A stretch of 64,000 bases of DNA from Flavobacteria bacterium BAL38 (lineage in GTDB: Bacteria; Bacteroidota; Bacteroidia; Flavobacteriales; Flavobacteriaceae): NCBI GenBank assembly GCA_000169355.1, contig AAXX01000004.1:62001-126000 (forward strand), given 5' to 3'. Numbering within the stretch: position 1 is the first letter of the stretch; every line of letters starts with the position of its first letter. Positions 57,076 through 64,000 of the stretch are shown piece after piece. The notes under the pieces are model-generated. The model saw only the letters and a program-made list of their open reading frames with translations. It was not told where the DNA came from and ran no database searches. A program made the translations under genes and the position numbers.

Positions 57076-57117
57076 AAAAAGAGACTGTTCAAAATAAAAT
57101 TGATACAGCCTCTTTTT
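57076..57117 (-). terminator. Terminator after paralog 4
   Basis: On the minus strand AAAGAGGCTGT pairs with ACAGTCTCTTT and is followed by T residues, directly after the stop codon. Confidence 0.8.
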
Positions 57118-58892
57118 TAATTTTTCGGGTTGTCCTTCATAATTTCAATCATATGAAAAACGTCGTCCTCATTATCCTCATTAACCAAGGAGAAATCGCT
57201 ATTTTTGGGACCTTTATTGGCAAACACCCCATCGGCGATGGTGATACTTTTGCTTACCCAATTGCCACTGTTGGCTTTGGTGATGGTAACTGCGGTTTTG
57301 TCAGTATTGGATGAGGAATCATAACGAACAGAGAATTTTCCGGTCCCTTTATCCAAATATATGATTTTCAAAGTGATTGGCTCCTTATCTTTCATTGATA
57401 GAAAATTGTCATCCAGATCAAAATACATCCGGTTACGTCCGTTTGAATTTTTAAACCCTCTCGCATATCTGCCGTAGGGCTGATTCTCGGGTCCAACCCG
57501 CCATAATCCGACACTGGTTTCATTCGCATTGATCTGTGTAATAAATCGGCTATAGTTTCTGGCAATGAGCTCGAATCCTACATCGTTCATCGCCTTGGCT
57601 TCATAGAGATAATTGGATCCCGATAGGGAAGTAGCAGCATGCAAATCACCGACTTTTGCTCCGTATTTATTGAATTCCGCTTCAATTTTATTTACCCGTT
57701 CTGCGTTGCTCTGTTCAGCCTTCCCATATTTTCCCTCAGGAAAGCGAACAGAATCGGCACTATCGAGCACATCACGAAGGGCGATAAAGGCATACGGGCT
57801 AGTCTGCGGTTGTTTGTAATAAGAATACCGACTAGCGAAGGCAAAACCTTCATCATATTGTCCTGTTTTTACAATATTATAATCAACCTCCCATAAATCA
57901 AGTCCTCTATCGACGGTCGAAATAGCGGTCCAATAATAATTCCAAACCGGATTTTCCTGAAATATTCCAGCTTGCCCAAATTTAGAAAACTCGCCGCGCA
58001 CAAACTCCGGTTTCTTGCCGTTCAGACCGAAAAAAGTAGGGCGAAGTTCATTATCTTGGATTATTTCTCCGTTAGTCTGATAACCAATTGCAATCGTAAA
58101 TTGCTGTTTTCGGAGCTCAATCGGATAGTTTTTGCGAAGCCAATTCGCGTAAAGTAGTTCACCTGCTTTTGCAGCCTTAGTACCCTTCAATACTTCAGGA
58201 TTACTTTCATTATCCACATTAAACAGGAATCGGATATGTTTGAGTTCTGGCTTATCGAAGGCTTCGTAGAAACGTTTCGTAGCTCCGCTGCAAAACTCTA
58301 AATATTGCTGAGCACTAATTTTATATTTATGGTCAATGGGTGTACCTTTATAAAGTTGTCTATCACCCGTAGATCCAAATGCGGGCTGTATAAATGCAAA
58401 GACGTTTCTATCCTTCTCAGGTAGTGAGGCAATGTGATCCGCTAGCTTGCCGATAAAACGATGGAAGTAATTGATGTAGTTTTGATTTAGGTAATAGGGA
58501 AAAAAATCTTTTCCCTTGCCACCTTTTACAGTCACTTTGGGAACCCCTTGTTCATAAATCCATTCTGGAGAGTGAGGGCCAGTCCATAAGACAAAATAGT
58601 AATAATACTTACCCTTTACGGCATTACGGATTTGAGCATCCATTTTCGACCAGTCATACTCCTCGGGACTTGTCTCTATGTCAGCCCACTTAACTCTATC
58701 GGCAGCCCCTTTAATAAAAGGAAACCGCTCTGTGTCAATTTTTTCATTCTTGCAATTGGTAAAGAATCCCGCCCACTGTGGGCGCTCAAAATCTTTTATA
58801 TCATTTCCCTTTTTTTGTGAAAATGTCAATTGAGATAGACCTAATGCAAACAATATGAAAGTAGCCCATTTTTTTATTATTGCCCGTTTCAT
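57117..58892 (-). CDS. Secreted TIM-barrel-like protein, divergent hydrolase paralog 4
   Basis: This 591-residue protein has a signal peptide (MKRAIIKKWATFILFALGLSQLTFSQ) and the scaffold of the other three paralogs (SPEEYDWSKM, GPHSPEWIYEQG, FIQPAFGSTGDRQLYKGT, YYWTAISTVDRGLDLW, VGLWRVG, ARGFKNSNGRNRMYFDL). It diverges at key positions: TGDE is replaced by TGDR and the SxSEMD region reads RGEFSKFG. It may act on a different bond or be a binding protein. I chose ATG 58892; an in-frame ATG at 59036 lies inside the upstream gene and adds a Lys-rich run. It is 4 nt after paralog 3, so both are co-transcribed. Confidence 0.7.
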   Translation of the reverse strand: MKRAIIKKWATFILFALGLSQLTFSQKKGNDIKDFERPQWAGFFTNCKNEKIDTERFPFIKGAADRVKWADIETSPEEYDWSKMDAQIRNAVKGKYYYYFVLWTGPHSPEWIYEQGVPKVTVKGGKGKDFFPYYLNQNYINYFHRFIGKLADHIASLPEKDRNVFAFIQPAFGSTGDRQLYKGTPIDHKYKISAQQYLEFCSGATKRFYEAFDKPELKHIRFLFNVDNESNPEVLKGTKAAKAGELLYANWLRKNYPIELRKQQFTIAIGYQTNGEIIQDNELRPTFFGLNGKKPEFVRGEFSKFGQAGIFQENPVWNYYWTAISTVDRGLDLWEVDYNIVKTGQYDEGFAFASRYSYYKQPQTSPYAFIALRDVLDSADSVRFPEGKYGKAEQSNAERVNKIEAEFNKYGAKVGDLHAATSLSGSNYLYEAKAMNDVGFELIARNYSRFITQINANETSVGLWRVGPENQPYGRYARGFKNSNGRNRMYFDLDDNFLSMKDKEPITLKIIYLDKGTGKFSVRYDSSSNTDKTAVTITKANSGNWVSKSITIADGVFANKGPKNSDFSLVNEDNEDDVFHMIEIMKDNPKN

Positions 58893-58896
58893 AATG

Positions 58897-60834
58897 CTAT
58901 ATATTTTTTTTCTCTTTTTTTCTCTTTTCTCTTTTCTCCTCTTTATCTTCTTTTTTCCCTTTCTTTTCTTTATCACCCTCAACGGCGTTTTCGCCTTTGC
59001 TATATTTGGTTCCTTTAGCGCTACCCTTGAAAGCACGATTTTCTTCTTGAGGTCTTAATAAAGGTAGCTCTTGTTCACCTCGGTGAACCTCTACAAGGCT
59101 AAATATATCATCTTTATCATCAGCATTCAATAGTACAAAGTCAGCCCCTTTTGTTCCTCCATTTTTGAAAACGGCATCTTTAATAGTTACCACTTCATGA
59201 TGCCATTTTTTATCCCCTTTTCCGGTTACTGTCATTGCTGTCTTCATGGATTTGGTTCCTGCATCGTAATCAAGTTTCCATTTAGAACCTTCAATGGCAT
59301 CATACCAAACCACAGTTATCGACATTACTTTAGGTTTATTATTTTGAGAAAAACCTTCATGAAGTTTGAAGTATAGTGCATCTTTTCCCGTTGCGTGTTC
59401 AAATCCTCTTGCAAACCTTGAATAAATTGAGGATTCAGATGTAATTGGACCACCCACTCGCCATAAAGGAATGGATGTAGCATCTGGTTCAATTTGGTAC
59501 AATAGTCTGGAGTAATTATCTGGCCATATTTCCCAACCCGCATCATTGAAACCAACTTGGTCACCGCGTTGCTTCACTTGCCCCATTTTGAGTGCATTTT
59601 TATCCTCGTTTGCTGCTCCATACTTCGTATATTCGGCAGTAATTTTTTCCATACGATCAATATTTCCATGCGATGCTTTACCAAACTTATCTTCTGGATA
59701 AGCCTTTGTATCGGCTGCATTCAACCCTTTATGCAAGGCACAGAAAGCATCGGTTGCTGTCTCAGGGTGTATTTGCCCGGCATACTTATTGAAAAAATAG
59801 AAAGAATAATCGAATCCTTGTTCCTTGCTAGCCTTCAAAGCGCCGCTTGTAACATCCCAAACACTTTGACCCGCATTTAAGGCATTAATTGCTCCCCAGT
59901 AAAAGTTGAGTTGAACATTTAGTTGATACCAAGGACGCGTCCAGGTTTGGTCCATCTCAGAACGACGAAAAAGTGTTACCCCTTTTGGGGCAACTAGATA
60001 GGGTAAAAACGTGTTTACTGCATCAATTTCTCCACTTAAATGATGTCCTCTGGAAAGTGCTCCATTTTTGATTCCAAAACCATCTTTAAGGTTTTTAATG
60101 GCCCAATCCCATTCTTGAACAAAATTATTTTTACCGTTATTGCTTTGTGGTTCTAGATTGTTCAGAAGCATACTAATATTCAATCCGGATTGTTTACCAA
60201 ACAATTTATCATGCAAGGCAAAGGTTTCAAGACGGAATTCTCTCCATTTTTCACTTTTTACTGGTAAAGAATAAATTTTATCTATAGGCTCCCCTTTATA
60301 AGCACACTCATCTCCAGTACATCCTGTTTTAACTTGAATAAATGAAATAGCACTTATTTTCTCTTTAGAAAAGGTGCTAATATGTTTAGCTACTTCTGTT
60401 AGAAAACGGTGATAATATTTTTTATATTCTGGAGATAGATAATAAGGATAATGATCAAACGCCCCGGGTTTTTTGGTAGCGCTTGTAATTACTTTTGGCA
60501 CTCCTTTTTCATAAACCCATTCAGGTGTTTTAGGCCCTGCTGCAAAAGAAATATATAGCGATATTTTTTCTTTATAGGCTCTTTCAACAGCATTGTCTAA
60601 TATTGACCAGTCATATATTCCTGGTGTTTTTTCAACTTCATCCCAGGTAAAATCGCAGGATGTTCCTTTTAAAAATGGATACTCTCTTATATTCATTGCT
60701 TCTCCACGATCCCAAACACCAAAAGAGCTAGATTTTGGACCTACTTGACTTATTACCATGTTAGAGAAAGCAATTAGTGCTATAATGACAATTTTTCTTG
60801 TTCTATCAAAGCTTTTTAAACTATATTCATTCAT
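58897..60834 (-). CDS. Secreted TIM-barrel-like glycoside hydrolase with charged tail (paralog 3)
   Basis: This 645-residue protein has an N-terminal hydrophobic signal region (KIVIIALIAFSNMVIS) and the paralog motif series: FGVWDRGEAMN, TPGIYDWSIL, AAGPKTPEWVYEKG, FIQVKTGCTGDECAYKGE, VTLFRRSEMDQTW, YWGAINALNAGQSVW. Both candidate Glu are kept. The last ~50 residues form a Lys/Glu-rich tail (GDKEKKGKKEDKEEKREKRK) encoded by a purine-only-like tract and absent from the other paralogs. It is the promoter-proximal gene of a minus-strand operon with paralog 4. Family not assigned. Confidence 0.7.
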   Translation of the reverse strand: MNEYSLKSFDRTRKIVIIALIAFSNMVISQVGPKSSSFGVWDRGEAMNIREYPFLKGTSCDFTWDEVEKTPGIYDWSILDNAVERAYKEKISLYISFAAGPKTPEWVYEKGVPKVITSATKKPGAFDHYPYYLSPEYKKYYHRFLTEVAKHISTFSKEKISAISFIQVKTGCTGDECAYKGEPIDKIYSLPVKSEKWREFRLETFALHDKLFGKQSGLNISMLLNNLEPQSNNGKNNFVQEWDWAIKNLKDGFGIKNGALSRGHHLSGEIDAVNTFLPYLVAPKGVTLFRRSEMDQTWTRPWYQLNVQLNFYWGAINALNAGQSVWDVTSGALKASKEQGFDYSFYFFNKYAGQIHPETATDAFCALHKGLNAADTKAYPEDKFGKASHGNIDRMEKITAEYTKYGAANEDKNALKMGQVKQRGDQVGFNDAGWEIWPDNYSRLLYQIEPDATSIPLWRVGGPITSESSIYSRFARGFEHATGKDALYFKLHEGFSQNNKPKVMSITVVWYDAIEGSKWKLDYDAGTKSMKTAMTVTGKGDKKWHHEVVTIKDAVFKNGGTKGADFVLLNADDKDDIFSLVEVHRGEQELPLLRPQEENRAFKGSAKGTKYSKGENAVEGDKEKKGKKEDKEEKREKRKKEKKNI

Positions 60835-60908
60835 AATTAAAAATTTTATTTAGGTTTAAGACTGTTAAATTTAATATTGGTTTAAAATATAAAAACTACA
60901 TTTTATAT

Positions 60909-61124
60909 TTAATTGATATCGTTAAAGTTATATTCATTACTCGTATTTGAATTCTTTTTGGGCTGACACTGGGCAAATCGTTCGTTACAAATTGTTCCTA
61001 GCCCATCTTCTAAGGAATTGGCCTTTAATACCAATGGATCATTCTCATATACCAATTTTTGACTGAATACTGAGGTTGCTACAAAAAAAATATTTATCAG
61101 AATTAATGTGAAATGTTTATTTAT
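60909..61124 (-). pseudogene. Small secreted-protein-like ORF without a normal start codon
   Basis: A frame of 71 codons begins after a stop with ATA-AAT-AAA and reads NKHFTLILINIFFVATSVFSQ, a clear signal peptide, then KLVYENDPLVLKANSLEDG and a Cys pair (TICNERFAQC). No ATG, GTG or TTG precedes it. It may start at ATA, or be an N-terminal remnant of a larger secreted enzyme. The rest of 60835-61334 holds regulatory sequences. Confidence 0.45.
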
Positions 61125-61228
61125 TTACCAGTTTAAATAGATAAACAAATAAACAAATTAAAATAATAATGCAATCATTCAAAAAGTGTCATTCAGTTGT
61201 TCTTTTTGTTTCAAATAATTAAATATTT

Positions 61229-61275
61229 GAAACTTTTTTGCCTCATAAATGAAACTTTATCAACTAGTTTAGTAT
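61229..61275 (+). promoter_or_regulatory. 22-bp-period GAAAC direct repeat upstream of the 61335 gene
   Basis: GAAACTTT occurs at 61229-61236 and 61251-61258, exactly 22 bp apart, about 80 bp before the ATG. It is followed by AGTATAAAT. It resembles the repeats upstream of the SusC and GH36-like genes. Confidence 0.55.
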
Positions 61276-61334
61276 AAATGGTTAATTAATTTTACATAAT
61301 AGTAACATAGAAATAGTAACCAAAAATAATTATT

Positions 61335-64000
61335 ATGAAAAAACTATTACTTAATAGAAAAAAACTAATGCAACTTGCACTAACCCTTTGTTTGATTTTG
61401 GTGAGCGCTAACACAAGTTGGGGGCAACAAACTATTGGCTCCTTTCAATACATTAATGGAGGATTTGAAGGGTATTCAACCGGTAATCTAGCGGTTACTA
61501 CTAGTGGTTCTTCCAATGCTTGGACAATCCAAACTACAGTTACAACCCTACCAAAAATTGTTACTAGTACTACAAATGGAAGTGCAAGAACAGGTAGTAA
61601 TTTTGTTGCAGTGGCAAACTCAACAACTTCTGCTAACAGAGTTTTACAGAGTCCAACAACAACAGGAACTGCTCCTGCTGCTGCTACTGCTTATACCATT
61701 CAATATTATTATAGAAATTCTACTGTAGCTGGCTTCGGTGTAGGTGTTGGTAATGGTGGAGGTTATACTACTGTCGCTGGAATGACTATTGGTGATGGTA
61801 CTTGGTTAAGGAAAGCAGTTTCATATACGCCATCAGCAATATCAAGTAATTTCCTTGTGCTTGGTCGTCTAAACGCAACTTATACTGCTGAATTTGACGA
61901 TATTGTTGTATATGCAGGAGCTGAAGATACTACTGCCCCTACGGTAGGATCTAGTGCAATAGTTTCTGCAATCACGTCAAGTCAGCAAACTATTAATTGG
62001 ACAGCTGGATCAGATACTGAAGGTGCTGTGGGATATATGGTGGTAAGGAGTACAATAGCAGACCCAGCTTCTACTCCTAATCAAGGTGGTATTTATTCAG
62101 TGGGTAATACTGTGGCAACTGACGAACAAGTAGTGTATATGGGGAATGGTACAAATTTTACTGATTTAGGGCTAGCTCAAAATACTACTTATTATTATAG
62201 AATATATACTGTTGATAAAGCTTTTAATTATTCAGCCACCGGTTTATCATTTAATAGTACTACAACAGCTCCTATAGTATCTGCTACAGAGCCAACTATT
62301 CAAGCATCAGGTTTAACTTTAGGAAATGTAACAGGATCCACGCTTGATATCAGCTGGACAGCCGGAAATGGCTCTAACAGTCTCGTTTTGGTAAAAGCCA
62401 CAAGTGCAGTAGATACAGATCCAACAGATGGAGGTATTTATACTTCAAACTTGGCCTTTGGCTTCGGCACCCAAATAGGAACTGGAAATTATGCTGTCTA
62501 TAATGGTACAGGCAATTCGGCAACAATTACCGGACTTACTCGTGGTTCCACTTATTATGTAAAAGTGTATACTTTTAATGTAAATGCTGCAGGTTCTGAA
62601 AATTATTTAACTACAAGTCCTGCAAACGGTTCAATTTTAAATTTGCCTTATCAAAATACCTTTACTTTTGATTCAACAACCGACGGCTTTGCAACTCTCA
62701 CAAGAGCAGTTGCTATTCAAGTAACTGAATCGTCAATAGGAACTTTAAAAATCAACAGTACTGGTGCTAATAGAAACAGCAGTATAGTGGGTTTAAATAC
62801 CTCTTATGCTCGTGTTGACGTTACAACGAATAAATATGCGCACATTACTTTGAAGAATATGACAACCAATAATAACATTCAGTTAGTATGTGGTAGTACG
62901 AATTTAAATCCAAGACAAATTATTACCACAAGTGATGCAAACTATAAAACCTACGATTTTGATTTAAGTGCCCTTACAGGCGATCAATATCCGACAATCA
63001 ATATATCGGTAAAAGACACTTGGTCGGGAACAGCGACTTATGCTGTTGATGACACGGTTATTCAATCTAATGGTACTTACAAAAACCGTACTGGTGTTAA
63101 TACCGCGACAGTACCGAGATTAGATGCTACAAACTGGCAATTAGAAGGGACTGAAGGAGGACTTTTAGATTTTACCAATTTTATCTATATTGATTCAATT
63201 GTTTTTGACAATGTCCTCCCAACTCTTGTTTCGAACGGTACAGGTGGTGGTAATTGGTCTGCAGGAACAACTTGGGCTGGAGGTATAGTCCCGGGGACAA
63301 ATGATAATGTGAACATTGTGGGATCTGATGCAGTAAATTCAACTGGAACAAGAAATTGCAATCAACTAAGTATTACCAGTGGTAGTTCTTTGACAGTGGC
63401 TGGTGGATCATTAACTGTAAAAAATGGTATAATAAACAATGGTACCATAACTATAGAAAACAATGCCAACTTGATACAAGTAAACAATGTAGCCAATACA
63501 GGTTCTGGAACTGCAATAGTAAAAAGAAACAGTGCTTCTATACAATTATATGATTATACGTTGTGGAGTTCGCCTGTGGCGGGACAAAATTTACGTACGT
63601 TTTCTAATAATACTTTAGCCAATCGTTTTTATACTTACAATTCAACTACTAATCAATATAATGCAGTTGATTTTTCAAGTCCTGTAAATTTTGCTCCTGC
63701 AACGGGTTATTTAATTCGTGCTCCTAACACTTGGGCTCCTGCAACTCCAGACACTTTTAATGGTGTTTTCACAGGAATACTGAACAATGGAAACCAAGGA
63801 TTATCTTCACTTATTCCTAACCAGTTTTATGCTACAGGTAATCCATATCCTTCAACAATTTCTGCTGAAGCTTTTTACACTGAAAATGCAAGTGCTGGAA
63901 CCTTATATTTTTGGAGAAGAACTAATGGCAATATTTCAACAACTGCATACGCAACACTAAATAGAGCAGGTAGTACAACTACTTCGTTTGGACTAACACC
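61335..64000 (+). CDS. Large secreted multi-domain T9SS-type protein (3' end outside window)
   Basis: The frame runs from ATG 61335 to the window edge (888 codons visible) without a stop. It has a signal peptide (ending SANTSWGQ), a beta-sandwich N-terminal domain, two fibronectin type III-like modules (TINWTAGSDTEGAVGYMVVRS, LDISWTAGNGSNSLVLVK), and a module closely related to one in the 32818 protein (NKYAHITLKN, YKTYDFDL, YIDSIVFDN). A later part has the WSAGTTWAGGIVP and GNPYPSTIS patterns common in T9SS-exported Flavobacterium proteins. Probably a surface glycan-binding or scaffold protein of the polysaccharide locus. The sorting domain is expected beyond the window. Confidence 0.85.
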   Translation, partial: MKKLLLNRKKLMQLALTLCLILVSANTSWGQQTIGSFQYINGGFEGYSTGNLAVTTSGSSNAWTIQTTVTTLPKIVTSTTNGSARTGSNFVAVANSTTSANRVLQSPTTTGTAPAAATAYTIQYYYRNSTVAGFGVGVGNGGGYTTVAGMTIGDGTWLRKAVSYTPSAISSNFLVLGRLNATYTAEFDDIVVYAGAEDTTAPTVGSSAIVSAITSSQQTINWTAGSDTEGAVGYMVVRSTIADPASTPNQGGIYSVGNTVATDEQVVYMGNGTNFTDLGLAQNTTYYYRIYTVDKAFNYSATGLSFNSTTTAPIVSATEPTIQASGLTLGNVTGSTLDISWTAGNGSNSLVLVKATSAVDTDPTDGGIYTSNLAFGFGTQIGTGNYAVYNGTGNSATITGLTRGSTYYVKVYTFNVNAAGSENYLTTSPANGSILNLPYQNTFTFDSTTDGFATLTRAVAIQVTESSIGTLKINSTGANRNSSIVGLNTSYARVDVTTNKYAHITLKNMTTNNNIQLVCGSTNLNPRQIITTSDANYKTYDFDLSALTGDQYPTINISVKDTWSGTATYAVDDTVIQSNGTYKNRTGVNTATVPRLDATNWQLEGTEGGLLDFTNFIYIDSIVFDNVLPTLVSNGTGGGNWSAGTTWAGGIVPGTNDNVNIVGSDAVNSTGTRNCNQLSITSGSSLTVAGGSLTVKNGIINNGTITIENNANLIQVNNVANTGSGTAIVKRNSASIQLYDYTLWSSPVAGQNLRTFSNNTLANRFYTYNSTTNQYNAVDFSSPVNFAPATGYLIRAPNTWAPATPDTFNGVFTGILNNGNQGLSSLIPNQFYATGNPYPSTISAEAFYTENASAGTLYFWRRTNGNISTTAYATLNRAGSTTTSFGLT

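Overview
The window looks like a chromosomal segment of a Flavobacteriaceae bacterium, most likely Flavobacterium or a close relative. The DNA is AT-rich. Many secreted proteins end in type IX secretion (T9SS) sorting domains. There is a SusC/SusD pair with a hybrid two-component regulator, and TAnnTTTG-type promoter boxes are visible. No rRNA, tRNA or CRISPR array was seen.

Layout. (1) 1-3380: the 3' part of a repeat-rich surface protein with a type B T9SS sorting domain. (2) 3382-10843: a branched-chain amino acid operon, ilvE-ilvD-ilvB-ilvN-ilvC-ilvA, preceded by a short I/L/V-rich ORF and a terminator hairpin that look like an attenuator. (3) 10906-17169: a small Cys-motif protein, an MbnP-like lipoprotein, a MbnH/cytochrome-c-peroxidase-like lipoprotein, an outer-membrane protein and a secreted catalase-peroxidase (KatG). 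Both peroxidase genes share a similar leader, and the di-heme peroxidase appears to start at ATT. (4) 17355-17962: a truncated IS21-family element.

(5) 18140-28301 (minus strand) is the most unusual part. Four two-gene cassettes each pair a T9SS-sorted cargo protein (a GH64-like glucanase, two copies of a histidine-phosphatase-like protein, and a small protein) with a C-type-lectin-fold protein of the FISUMP or DUF1566 type, joined by an ATGA stop/start overlap. The lectin-fold proteins share a near-constant N-terminal part and differ at their 3' ends. Those ends are rich in GC and NNY codons and finish in fixed tails, the look of diversity-generating retroelement (DGR) variable regions. No reverse transcriptase or template repeat is in the window. 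A 2.79-kb tandem duplication carries two copies of a CPBP protease, one of them frameshifted. A LuxR-type response regulator and a TPR histidine kinase lie upstream (28701-31364).

(6) 31400-32640: palindromes, direct repeats and fragments of three genes (a LamG-like protein, a serine recombinase and a T9SS protein). (7) 32818-64000: a polysaccharide utilisation locus. It holds three formylglycine sulfatases, a galactose mutarotase, a GH36-like alpha-galactosidase, four paralogous secreted TIM-barrel-like proteins of uncertain family, SusC/SusD/lipoprotein, a hybrid two-component regulator and two T9SS proteins that share a carbohydrate-binding-like module. The gene content suggests a sulfated, galactose-containing glycan (inference). 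Direct repeats with a 22-bp period precede several of these transcripts and may be the regulator's binding sites.
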